DNA of 64,000 nt from Alphaproteobacteria bacterium. GTDB lineage: Bacteria > Pseudomonadota > Alphaproteobacteria > SHVP01. Where the stretch lies: positions 388,746-452,745 of the forward strand of contig JAVJOO010000003.1 in the NCBI GenBank assembly GCA_040216735.1. Direction: 5' to 3'. Under the pieces are notes generated by a model. That model was given only the letters and a program-made list of their open reading frames with translations. It made no database searches and was not told where the DNA came from. This document shows, in pieces, positions 17,396-24,679 of the stretch (position 1 is its first letter; each line of letters opens with the position of its first letter). The position numbers and the translations under genes were made by a program.

Positions 17396-19054
17396 TTACT
17401 CCTCGTAGATCCAGGTACGCAGAATGGCGAGCGCTTCGTCGGGATGTTTGTCGATGATTTCGCCGATCTTCCGCACCGACGACGCTCGAATCTGTCCCTC
17501 GACGGCGCCGATGCTGATCATCGGGTCTTCGTCTTCCGCAGGAAGGGATGACTGGGAGCCGCCCGGACCCGAAAGTGCTTCGGCTGCCCCGCCGCCTTCA
17601 ATGCCGGCCAATGCGGGCTCAGGTTGCGGTTGCAACGCGGCGATCGAACGACCGACCAAGGGGCGAAGTACGAGGAGGATGACCAAGATCGCAATGATCA
17701 TGAACAGGAGGATTTCAGCTATCTTGAAGTAGTCGGACTTCGACAGGCCAAGGAACCCTGCGTCGTCTGCCAAGAATGGCGTCTCAACGTCGGCAAACCG
17801 CATATTGACGACCTCGATTTGGTCGCCACGGGATTCGTCGTAACCAACGGCGTTTCGCACGAGCGCGGCCAGTTGCTGCAACTCCTCCTGAGTCCGGGGC
17901 GTATAGACGGCGGTGCCGTCTTCACCCAACGTGCGTGCACCGTCCACCAGAACTGCGACCGTCAAACGTTCGACGGCGCCGAACTCGCGCACGCGGGTGG
18001 TGACGCTCTTGGAAATTTCGAAATTAGTGGTTTCCTCGGTCCGCGAGTTTCGAGATGTCGAGCCGCCCGCGACGCCTTGATCCGCATCGGCCTCGGGGAG
18101 ATTGTTGGCCACGGTGACCGGTGCGTCGTCGCGGTCGATGGACAGAGAATTCTCATCGACGGTCTGCGTAGAGCGCACCACTTGCCCGTCGGGGTCAAAG
18201 GTTTCGTCGTTTTCCGTGATCCGGTCGTAGTTCAGGTCGACCGATACCTCGGCCCGAACCTTGCCAAGACCGACGGTGCGTTCGAGGAGGCGCTCGATAC
18301 TGCCGCGCAGCCGGTTCTCGGCGGCGAGTCGCACTTCCGCGATCGTGTCGTCAGAAGCGCCGCCTTCGGCGTTGTCGTCTTGTGCCCGGGCCAACAGATT
18401 GCCGGCGTCGTCGACTACCGAAATACGGCTAATCGTGAGACCGTCGGTTGCCGACGCTACCAAATGCTGGATTGCCCGGACTTGGTTTGGGTCGACGCGG
18501 CGCCCTCCGCGCGTCTTGATGACGACCGAGGCGCTCGGCTCGCGCGTTTCGCGGGTGAACAACTCGCGCCGCGGTAAGACCAAATGAACGCGCGCCGCTT
18601 CAATATTGTCGAAAGACCGGATGGTACGGGCGAGTTCGCCCTCTAATGCCCGAACCAAGTTCACATTCTGAACGAAATTCGTGGTGCCCAATGCGTCGCC
18701 GCGGTCAAAGATTTCGTAACCGATGGAGCCGCCCGCTGGTAATCCTTCTTGTGCAACTTGAACGCGGATCCGTTCGACGTCGTTGGCTGGTACGTAGATT
18801 TGACTCCCGTTCGCGCGAATCTGAAACGGGATATTGCTTTGTTCAAGCTGGGCGGCAATAGCGCCGGAATCTGTTATGTCCAGATTGCTGTAGAGCAATC
18901 CCATTTGCGGCGTCGTGACGCGACCGATCAGGAAGATAAAGAACCCAACCATCACAAGGCCGACCAAACCCATCACGATGAGTCTGGCGGCGCCAAGTCG
19001 TTGGGCAAATTGAAGGAAAGGGTTCACTACGGCACCGTTCGCTAGCGGGCGCAA
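17396..19054 (-). CDS. fliF: Flagellar MS-ring protein FliF
   Basis: 552 residues. One membrane helix lies near residues 25-48, followed by the YscJ/FliF periplasmic domain (LLYSNLDITDSGAIAAQLEQ), the FliF C-terminal domain, a second membrane helix near 440-465 (LLFMIIAILVILLVLRPLV) and a cytoplasmic tail that binds FliG. It nucleates basal-body assembly in the inner membrane. The start chosen is TTG at 19054 (AAGG about 10 nt upstream); GTG at 19027 is an alternative that removes nine residues. First gene of the fliF-G-H-N-flbD-flhA series; sciP lies upstream. Confidence 0.96.
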   Translation of the reverse strand: MRPLANGAVVNPFLQFAQRLGAARLIVMGLVGLVMVGFFIFLIGRVTTPQMGLLYSNLDITDSGAIAAQLEQSNIPFQIRANGSQIYVPANDVERIRVQVAQEGLPAGGSIGYEIFDRGDALGTTNFVQNVNLVRALEGELARTIRSFDNIEAARVHLVLPRRELFTRETREPSASVVIKTRGGRRVDPNQVRAIQHLVASATDGLTISRISVVDDAGNLLARAQDDNAEGGASDDTIAEVRLAAENRLRGSIERLLERTVGLGKVRAEVSVDLNYDRITENDETFDPDGQVVRSTQTVDENSLSIDRDDAPVTVANNLPEADADQGVAGGSTSRNSRTEETTNFEISKSVTTRVREFGAVERLTVAVLVDGARTLGEDGTAVYTPRTQEELQQLAALVRNAVGYDESRGDQIEVVNMRFADVETPFLADDAGFLGLSKSDYFKIAEILLFMIIAILVILLVLRPLVGRSIAALQPQPEPALAGIEGGGAAEALSGPGGSQSSLPAEDEDPMISIGAVEGQIRASSVRKIGEIIDKHPDEALAILRTWIYEE

Positions 19055-19112
19055 CGTGCCGCGCCCTTGGATGGCCGTAGATTACTCTGGAGAAGGTGAA
19101 CGGAAGGTTAAG

Positions 19113-19133
19113 GCTCGGCAAGTTTTGCCGAGC
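19113..19133. terminator. Hairpin between sciP and fliF
   Basis: GCTCGGCAA, 3-nt loop, TTGCCGAGC: a perfect 9-bp stem between the sciP stop and the fliF start. No proper T-run follows on the minus strand, so it may attenuate rather than fully terminate sciP transcription. Confidence 0.45.
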
Positions 19134-19147
19134 GCCGAGCAGTAAGG

Positions 19148-19444
19148 CTAGTGGGAGATCTCCGGGCGGTTCGCGCGGTACTGTTGAACCCGGGTCGCGC
19201 GAAGGCCGCGCAGGCCGTGTTCTTCGATGGCGCGGCGCCAAGACAAGAACTCTTCGACCGAAAGCGAATAGCGTTCGCAGGCTTGTTCCAACGAAATCGA
19301 TCCGTTCTCCACCGCAGAGACTACTTGGGCCTTGCGCCGGATCACCCACCGTTTGGTGTTGGCGGGAGGCAACGGCTCGCCGGCTTGCATTTGCCCGCCC
19401 GGTCGGGCGGCTGCCTTCTCGTGATAGTAGCTGGTTTCGGTCAT
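19148..19444 (-). CDS. sciP: CtrA inhibitor SciP (DUF1153)
   Basis: 98 residues from the ATG at 19444 (an in-frame ATG at 19471 would add nine). The core PPANTKRWVIRRKAQVV, LEQACERYSLSVEEFLSW and HGLRGLRATRVQQYR matches SciP/DUF1153, a helix-turn-helix protein that in Caulobacter binds CtrA and blocks its activation of target promoters in swarmer cells. It sits directly upstream of fliF, as sciP does in Caulobacter. A TTAA-N7-CTAA near-match to a CtrA box lies 40 nt upstream. Confidence 0.93.
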   Translation of the reverse strand: MTETSYYHEKAAARPGGQMQAGEPLPPANTKRWVIRRKAQVVSAVENGSISLEQACERYSLSVEEFLSWRRAIEEHGLRGLRATRVQQYRANRPEISH

Positions 19445-19483
19445 GTTTTCTCGCAAGGTGGTGGTGAACATACGCGGCGACTT

Positions 19484-19498
19484 TTAAGAAACCCCTAA
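19484..19498. promoter_or_regulatory. Near-consensus CtrA box upstream of sciP
   Basis: TTAA-N7-CTAA, one mismatch from consensus, 40 nt upstream of the preferred sciP start. sciP is CtrA-activated in Caulobacter, so the site is plausible but imperfect. Confidence 0.45.
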
Positions 19499-19510
19499 TC
19501 GGCGGGGTAA

Positions 19511-19539
19511 GGTCGGCCGGGCAGTTATCCCGCCCGACC
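19511..19539. terminator. Hairpin downstream of flgE
   Basis: GGTCGG-x-CGGG paired with CCCG-x-CCGACC around a 7-nt loop, 30 nt past the flgE stop. No strong T-run, so terminator function is an inference. Confidence 0.45.
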
Positions 19540-19568
19540 GATCTTGTTGTTCGCGTTCTGCGAACTAA

Positions 19569-21227
19569 TTACCGCTTGAGCCGGATCACTTCGTCGAGCA
19601 TCTCGTCGCCCGTCGTGATGACCCGCCCGTTTGCGGCAAACGCCTGCTGAGTAATGATCATGTCGGTGAATTCCTCGGCCAAATCGACCGTGGAGGCTTC
19701 GATCGAGGCAGGCGCTACGAGTCCTGCCGTGCCGATGCCGGCTTCTTGCAAGTTGAAGGTGCCGGACTTCGTGGTCTGGATAAAGGAATTGCCGGTGCGT
19801 GGTTGCAATCCGTTTGGGTTTGAGAAGGTCGCAATCGGTAGACGGTAAAGATCTTGGCTGATCCCGTTGTCGAATTGCGCCGTCACCGTGCCAAGTTCGT
19901 CGACTGTCACGCCCGCTAGTTGTCCGAAGAGCGCACCGTTTACGTCGAATCCGACAAGCTGGGAGGCGCTATCGAATTGACTCAATCCGTTTGCCTGGCC
20001 GGCAGTGCCGAAGTTGATGGTCACGGTCTGGGCCGCGACACCGAGTACTGGCGCCCAGGGTACAGTGATCGCGCCGGTTAGCGCCGCTGTCGTGTTGTTG
20101 GTATCGAAGGTGCCGTCGGTGTTGAACGCCGTGGTGCCCGAGGCGATGATGCCATTCAACGTCGTAACGTCGCTTGACGGTTCTATATGCACCTCGGTGT
20201 ACCATTGGTTCGCGAACTGCGACTTTAGGTAGGCGAAGGTCAGGGTCCGTGCGCCGCCCTTCGAATCGAAGATCTGAACGCTGCGCTCGAAGTCAGGTGT
20301 CACAGAGTTCGAAGCCATGTTCAGCGTAGACGATGCCGGATCGTAGGTCGTAGCCGTGACGGTCGATGCAGCGCCAAATAGGTTTGCTGCGCCGGTGCCG
20401 GCAACCGTTAAAGTGTTTCCCGGGTCGCCCGTGACGGTCAATGCTGTTCCGGAAACCGAGGCAACCATGCCGGATGCGGCATTGATCAGTGAAGCGAGCT
20501 GATTGAGGGTGTTGAATTGATTCGCTGCCGGCGTGCCGGTTACGAAGGTAAATGTCTGTACGGCGTTCGTACCGATTTGAACCGTAATAGTGTCGTTGTT
20601 GGCCAGGGCCGGGGTCGCCGCTGTAAGGAGCGTATCGGCGGTGGCAACCGTGGCGGTCGTGACGTCCGACGGGGCGCTGGTCACGGCCTGGGAAGCTTGG
20701 AGATTCGCCTGGATGGTGACTGCGGATGTTGCCGAAGCGGTACCGGTCAAACCGGTCACATTGACTGTTTCGGTCGCGGCTAAGTCGCTGCGGTTCGACG
20801 TAATAGCTCCAGTCGAATCGATCCGCCAACCGCGCAGGAAGAAGCCGGCGGTGTTTCTCAGGTTACCGTCTTTGTCGGGTTCGAATTCGCCGGCCCGACT
20901 GTATTGGAAAGTGCCGGTCGTATTGTTTGCCCCGACAACGTCGGCAACGACGAAGAACCCCTGGCCGACAATGCCAAGGTGGGTGTTGGACTGTGACGCC
21001 TGCAACAAACCTTGCCGATCGATCAAGTTGTGGATCGTCGAGGCGACGCCGCCAGGCGTATAGAACGTCGCCGTAGCTGGCGTCGTTACAAGGGTCTTGA
21101 AGCGAGTTTCGGTCCGCTTGTAACCCGTCGTATTGACGTTCGAGATGTTGTCGGCGATCGCGCCCATCTGCTGTGCGTTCGCGTTTAGGCCGGAAACGCC
21201 CGAAAACATCGCGCCAAAAATACTCAT
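19569..21227 (-). CDS. flgE: Flagellar hook protein FlgE
   Basis: 552 residues. The N-terminus SIFGAMFSGVSGLNANAQQMGAIADNISNVNTTGYKR is the rod/hook/HAP consensus helix, and the C-terminal VDLAEEFTDMIITQQAFAANGRVITTGDEMLDEVIRLKR is the matching consensus. The central Thr/Ala/Gly-rich region (about 160-300) is variable, as in long alphaproteobacterial hooks. Exported through the type III gate and polymerised into the hook. It is the last gene of the fliK-flgD-flgE unit. Confidence 0.97.
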   Translation of the reverse strand: MSIFGAMFSGVSGLNANAQQMGAIADNISNVNTTGYKRTETRFKTLVTTPATATFYTPGGVASTIHNLIDRQGLLQASQSNTHLGIVGQGFFVVADVVGANNTTGTFQYSRAGEFEPDKDGNLRNTAGFFLRGWRIDSTGAITSNRSDLAATETVNVTGLTGTASATSAVTIQANLQASQAVTSAPSDVTTATVATADTLLTAATPALANNDTITVQIGTNAVQTFTFVTGTPAANQFNTLNQLASLINAASGMVASVSGTALTVTGDPGNTLTVAGTGAANLFGAASTVTATTYDPASSTLNMASNSVTPDFERSVQIFDSKGGARTLTFAYLKSQFANQWYTEVHIEPSSDVTTLNGIIASGTTAFNTDGTFDTNNTTAALTGAITVPWAPVLGVAAQTVTINFGTAGQANGLSQFDSASQLVGFDVNGALFGQLAGVTVDELGTVTAQFDNGISQDLYRLPIATFSNPNGLQPRTGNSFIQTTKSGTFNLQEAGIGTAGLVAPASIEASTVDLAEEFTDMIITQQAFAANGRVITTGDEMLDEVIRLKR

Positions 21228-21308
21228 TCCTGTCTCCCATCCATCCGAGCGGCAACGCTGCCGCGCCGAGAACGACTCATCGTCCCCAAAGTCATTGGCG
21301 CAGTTTCT

Positions 21309-21971
21309 CTACGCGTCTGTTTTCACGGAGACGATGCTGCTAAGCGGTATCGTCAGGCCGCCGACGTCGACTTTGTTGACGCCGCCTTCAGTTAGAATGC
21401 CTTCGACCGTCGCAATCAGATCCACACCTGCGTCGATGTCGTTGCCCTGGCTGTCTGTCGCGGACACAACGAGAGTGTAGAGGCCGTCGGGTAGTACGTT
21501 GCCTGCGGAGTTCTTGCCGTCCCATGCGAAGTCATGGATGCCGGCACCCTGCTGGCCCGTGGTCGAGAAGACCGCCTTGCCGGTCGAGTCCAGAACCCGC
21601 AGGTTGGTTGCTTCTGCTTGTGATTCCAAAGCGTAGGCCCATCGTGCAGAGCTGTTCTTTAGGACCGTTGTCGGGCCGCCGGCCTCGATCGCCGTGCCGA
21701 TCAAATTGACCGCCGACGAAAGTTCTCCCAGTTGCTGTAGAGAGAGCAGTTGTTCAAGGTTCTTGTTGGTGGCGATGGATTGCTCGACGTTCGTGAACGC
21801 CACCAACTGATCGGTAAATTGATTCGGATCCAGCGGTTCTAGCGGGTCCTGGTGAGTCAGTTGGGCCGTGAGCAGCGTCAAGAAGGAGTCGAATGTTTCG
21901 GAGAGTTTGCCCGCGGAATTTTCCGCTGCACTGGCGCTTTGCGCCGGCGCAAATACTGATGAGACGTCCAT
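21309..21971 (-). CDS. flgD: Flagellar hook cap / hook assembly protein FlgD
   Basis: 220 residues. The conserved N-terminal motif FLTLLTAQLTHQDPLEPLDPNQFTDQLVAFTNVEQ is diagnostic (residues about 30-65). A tudor-like and a FlgD Ig-like domain follow (FAWDGKNSAGNVLPDGLYTL). It caps the growing hook while FlgE assembles. Lies 14 nt after fliK and 81 nt before flgE, all on the minus strand. Confidence 0.97.
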   Translation of the reverse strand: MDVSSVFAPAQSASAAENSAGKLSETFDSFLTLLTAQLTHQDPLEPLDPNQFTDQLVAFTNVEQSIATNKNLEQLLSLQQLGELSSAVNLIGTAIEAGGPTTVLKNSSARWAYALESQAEATNLRVLDSTGKAVFSTTGQQGAGIHDFAWDGKNSAGNVLPDGLYTLVVSATDSQGNDIDAGVDLIATVEGILTEGGVNKVDVGGLTIPLSSIVSVKTDA

Positions 21972-21985
21972 TTCCTATCCTTCCC

Positions 21986-23458
21986 TTACACCCTGATGTC
22001 CAGAGCACCGGTCGATCCGGCAACGGTGGACCAGTGGGAGTGCATTGCCGCCTCGGATACTTCCTTGGTGTCGGCGTTGCCGGTGCCACTGCTGTTCGAA
22101 GATGTCCGGTTTTCGGACAGGTCACGGCCGTTTTGGCCGCCGCGAAGACTGAAATGCAGGTTCTGCGAGTCCGCCTTCAATCCAGCGTCTTGCAAGGCGC
22201 GTTCCAATGCGCGGGAGTCCCGCGACAACTGGTCCACGGTTTCCTGTCGATCCGCTGTAACGGTCGCGCGAACGGTGCCGTCGCGCCCTATTTCCATCTT
22301 CACTTCTACGCGGCCCAGCTCTGCGGGCTGGAGTTGAACGGTGAACCGGCTGACGCCATCCGCCATAGCGCGGACGATATGGACGGCAATCTGTGCCGCC
22401 GCCGGTGCAGCCTGTGCCGGGCGCTGCGGCCGCTGGGTCGAGGCTGCCGCTTCGCGGGTAGACTGCGGTGAGTCGTTCGCCGATGTTGCGGCCAAGGTGG
22501 CGGTGAACGTCTGGCTTGCCGTGCCGTCGGCGGGCTTCGCGTCGAGCGATGTGGGGAGGGCCGCCGTCGGTAACGTCGGCTTACCTTCGCGTTGCGGTCC
22601 CGATTGAGCATCCCTGTCGGGGTTTGCGGTGGCAAGCCCCATCGGGTCTATCCCCAGCCCCGCAGCGACCTGCGGCGCGGCGTTGGCGTGCGCTAGGGCA
22701 TTTGAGGGGGCGACTGGTTGCGGCGATGTAAGTCCTTGGTGGCTCGGCGCACCTTGAATAGTGGAATGCGGCGTCGCCGCGGTCACGCCGGGAATATGGA
22801 GACCACTGTCGGGCTCGGCAGCGAGCTCGATCTGGAGGGCAGGGTCGGCGTTTGACCCGGGGGGCACTAGGAGTGGCGGCGTTGGCAGCCCCGTCGTCGG
22901 TGTCGGCGCTGCATCCGTCGCCTCATTACTCTGTTTGCGGTTGGTCCTATCGGTGGCAAGCGGAGCGGACGCTCCGGCATTGGGACCAATTGCTGCGACG
23001 ACTGGGGGGGCTGCGACTGCGGGGTTTGTTAGTGACGCCGTTCCTGCGATTGCTGGGTCCGCTCCCGTCTCGAGCCCGCCGGCGATCGTCGCGACAATAC
23101 CTGCGACGTCCATCAGGTCCGGTGACAGACCAGAGTTGGTAGGCCCTTGAAGCCCTGTGTTGGTGCCAGTTGCCAAAAGGGCTGCGCTCGCGGCATCTAG
23201 CGTCGCGGCGCGGATCGCTGGCGTGCCGTTTATAGGAACAGTCAAATCCGCGGCTTGGGTGCCGCCGTTTTGGCCCACGGGCATCGCACCGGCCGCGCCG
23301 CTGTCAGTTTCGGCGGTGACCCCCTCGAGGGTCACTGCAAAGGTGTTCTCGCCACCGGACGCTGGCTTACCTATCGTCTGGTTGCCGGAAAGCGACTCAG
23401 TCTGGGGCTTGCGCGCCGCAGCGCCAGGGACCGGAAGGTCGGGGACTACACTTGTCAT
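21986..23458 (-). CDS. fliK: Flagellar hook-length control protein FliK
   Basis: 490 residues. The Pro/Ala/Gly/Thr-rich N-terminal ruler region spans about 1-345. The C-terminal Flg_hook domain (about 355-445) has the hallmark RFTVQLQPAELGRVEVKMEI and VDQLSRDSRALERALQDAGL, which contacts FlhB to switch export specificity. Promoter: a sigma-54 element 33 nt upstream at 23491-23506. It heads the fliK-flgD-flgE transcription unit. Confidence 0.93.
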   Translation of the reverse strand: MTSVVPDLPVPGAAARKPQTESLSGNQTIGKPASGGENTFAVTLEGVTAETDSGAAGAMPVGQNGGTQAADLTVPINGTPAIRAATLDAASAALLATGTNTGLQGPTNSGLSPDLMDVAGIVATIAGGLETGADPAIAGTASLTNPAVAAPPVVAAIGPNAGASAPLATDRTNRKQSNEATDAAPTPTTGLPTPPLLVPPGSNADPALQIELAAEPDSGLHIPGVTAATPHSTIQGAPSHQGLTSPQPVAPSNALAHANAAPQVAAGLGIDPMGLATANPDRDAQSGPQREGKPTLPTAALPTSLDAKPADGTASQTFTATLAATSANDSPQSTREAAASTQRPQRPAQAAPAAAQIAVHIVRAMADGVSRFTVQLQPAELGRVEVKMEIGRDGTVRATVTADRQETVDQLSRDSRALERALQDAGLKADSQNLHFSLRGGQNGRDLSENRTSSNSSGTGNADTKEVSEAAMHSHWSTVAGSTGALDIRV

Positions 23459-23490
23459 CTACACACGCCGCATTGTTCCACGCTAGGCAA

Positions 23491-23506
23491 AGCAAGCGAT
23501 GGGCCA
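23491..23506 (-). promoter_or_regulatory. Sigma-54 promoter for fliK-flgD-flgE
   Basis: On the minus strand TGGCCC-N5-TTGCT, with GG and GC 10 nt apart as required for RpoN. It deviates from TGGCAC-N5-TTGCW only at one -24 base and ends 33 nt before the fliK ATG. FlbD is the likely activator. Confidence 0.78.
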
Positions 23507-23518
23507 TGTGGCGGTTAA

Positions 23519-23536
23519 GCGATCCTGCTGGATCGC
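23519..23536. repeat. Inverted repeat upstream of fliK sigma-54 promoter
   Basis: GCGATCC, TGCT, GGATCGC: a perfect 7-bp inverted repeat starting 13 nt upstream of the -24 element, flanked on both sides by TTAA. It could be a protein-binding site (FlbD or another regulator); no family consensus was confirmed. Confidence 0.5.
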
Positions 23537-23594
23537 AGCGTTAACGGCGGTGCGCGCGGTAGCATCTGCCGGGGCGATAGGCACGAAGTGCGTG

Positions 23595-23609
23595 TTAATC
23601 GGCTCTTAA
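23595..23609. promoter_or_regulatory. CtrA-binding box between fliK and the Sel1 gene
   Basis: TTAATCGGCTCTTAA, exact TTAA-N7-TTAA, followed by C. It lies 137 nt from the fliK start and 113 nt from the Sel1-gene start, so it could serve either or both divergent genes. Confidence 0.7.
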
Positions 23610-23721
23610 CGGAAGAAAAGGCCCTATTGCAGGCCTTGATGAATTGAATCGAGTTGGCCCGGTATTCGCATAACTCTCGACGGACGATTAATTGCTACGA
23701 TAAAGCAGAAGGATTTTGGAC

Positions 23722-24453
23722 ATGCTTGCACAAGGCGAAGCCCCTATGGCATTCGAAGTCGGCGCCACAGCCTTTCACGCCGCGGATTTCGATACGGCGC
23801 GTTCCGAGTGGATGAAGTCCGCCGAAAATGGCGATCCGGAATCCTGCTACAACCTAGGCCTGATGTACGCCAACGGTTCGGGCGTACATCGCGACTTCGA
23901 AGCCGCCGTCGAGTGGTTTCACAAAGCAGTCGAGCAAGGTCACAGCGAGGCCGAATACAGTTTAGGGGTCATGTACCACGTTGGCTTCGGCGTTGAGGAA
24001 GACCCGGCCGAAGCCGCCTACTGGTACAGCCGCGCCGCCGAAAAAGGAAACGCCCAAGCGCAGTGCAACTTGGCGGGTCTCTATGAAACCGGCAGCGGCG
24101 TGACGCGCGATTACCTCAAGGCCGTCGAACTCTACAGTCGGTCCGCGCAGTCGGGATACGTCGTAGCGATTTTCAATCTGGGCGTGATGTGTGAGAACGG
24201 CACTGGATTGGAGCGCGATGTCGCCCGCGCGGCCAAGTTCTATGAAATTGCTTCTGACGCCGGTCTGATGGCAGCGCAATACAACCTTGGTGTCCTTTAC
24301 GCCGTGGGGAACGGGGTCGAGATGGATCACCCACGTGCTAGGCGCCTCTTCAAGCTGGCGGGGGATCAGGGGCACGAACTGGCGATCGAAAATCTGCGTA
24401 CCCTCGAAGAGGTCGAACAGATCTCGTCTGCCGACGCCACAGAAACCGACTGA
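23722..24453 (+). CDS. Sel1-repeat (SLR) protein
   Basis: 243 residues made almost wholly of about six Sel1-like repeats of 36 residues (pattern A-x-x-W/Y-x-x-A-A-x-x-G-x-x-x-A-x-x-x-L-G-x-M/L-Y-x-x-G-x-G-V). SLRs are protein-interaction solenoids; the partner is unknown. No signal peptide, so probably cytoplasmic. The ATG at 23722, with AGAAGGA 9 nt upstream, is chosen over an upstream TTG. It is flanked by fliK and flgK units, with a CtrA box 113 nt upstream and a strong terminator after the stop, so it is a monocistronic gene that may belong to the CtrA/flagellar regulon. Confidence 0.85.
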   Translation: MLAQGEAPMAFEVGATAFHAADFDTARSEWMKSAENGDPESCYNLGLMYANGSGVHRDFEAAVEWFHKAVEQGHSEAEYSLGVMYHVGFGVEEDPAEAAYWYSRAAEKGNAQAQCNLAGLYETGSGVTRDYLKAVELYSRSAQSGYVVAIFNLGVMCENGTGLERDVARAAKFYEIASDAGLMAAQYNLGVLYAVGNGVEMDHPRARRLFKLAGDQGHELAIENLRTLEEVEQISSADATETD

Positions 24454-24470
24454 CCGGTTTTCACCGAACC

Positions 24471-24502
24471 AAAAAGGGCGCCGTCTTGGCGCCCTTTTTT
24501 TT
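24471..24502 (+). terminator. Rho-independent terminator after the Sel1 gene
   Basis: Stem GGGCGCC / GGCGCCC with loop GTCTT, preceded by A5 and followed by eight T. It ends 8 nt before the -24 element of the flgK promoter, insulating that promoter. Confidence 0.93.
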
Positions 24503-24509
24503 AGCGATT

Positions 24510-24525
24510 TGGCCCCGCCCTTGCA
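24510..24525 (+). promoter_or_regulatory. Sigma-54 promoter for the flgK-flgL unit
   Basis: TGGCCC-N5-TTGCA with GG and GC 10 nt apart, the same TGGCCC variant as the fliK promoter. Located right after a terminator and before the leader ORF and flgK. Confidence 0.82.
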
Positions 24526-24547
24526 TCGTTTGACGGGGAGAACCCGT

Positions 24548-24679
24548 ATGAACAGTCGAACTTCCATAGGCCCCTTGGTTTCCGCGGCGTTGCGGCGGTT
24601 CCCTCCACGTGCCCCAAGGCAGTCCCTGCGTTCTGCGCGGAAACTTCTGCCGTGCCAAACTTGCGGTGATCGCACATGA
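24548..24679 (+). CDS. Small arginine-rich leader ORF, coupled to flgK
   Basis: 43 codons, from an ATG with GGGGAG 8 nt upstream to a TGA that overlaps the flgK ATG (ATGA). It is the first ORF after the sigma-54 promoter, with ten arginines and a terminal CQTC segment. No known family recognised. It may be a real small protein, or a translated leader that couples ribosome entry into flgK, which has a poor ribosome-binding site of its own. Evidence is positional only. Confidence 0.4.
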   Translation: MNSRTSIGPLVSAALRRFPPRAPRQSLRSARKLLPCQTCGDRT

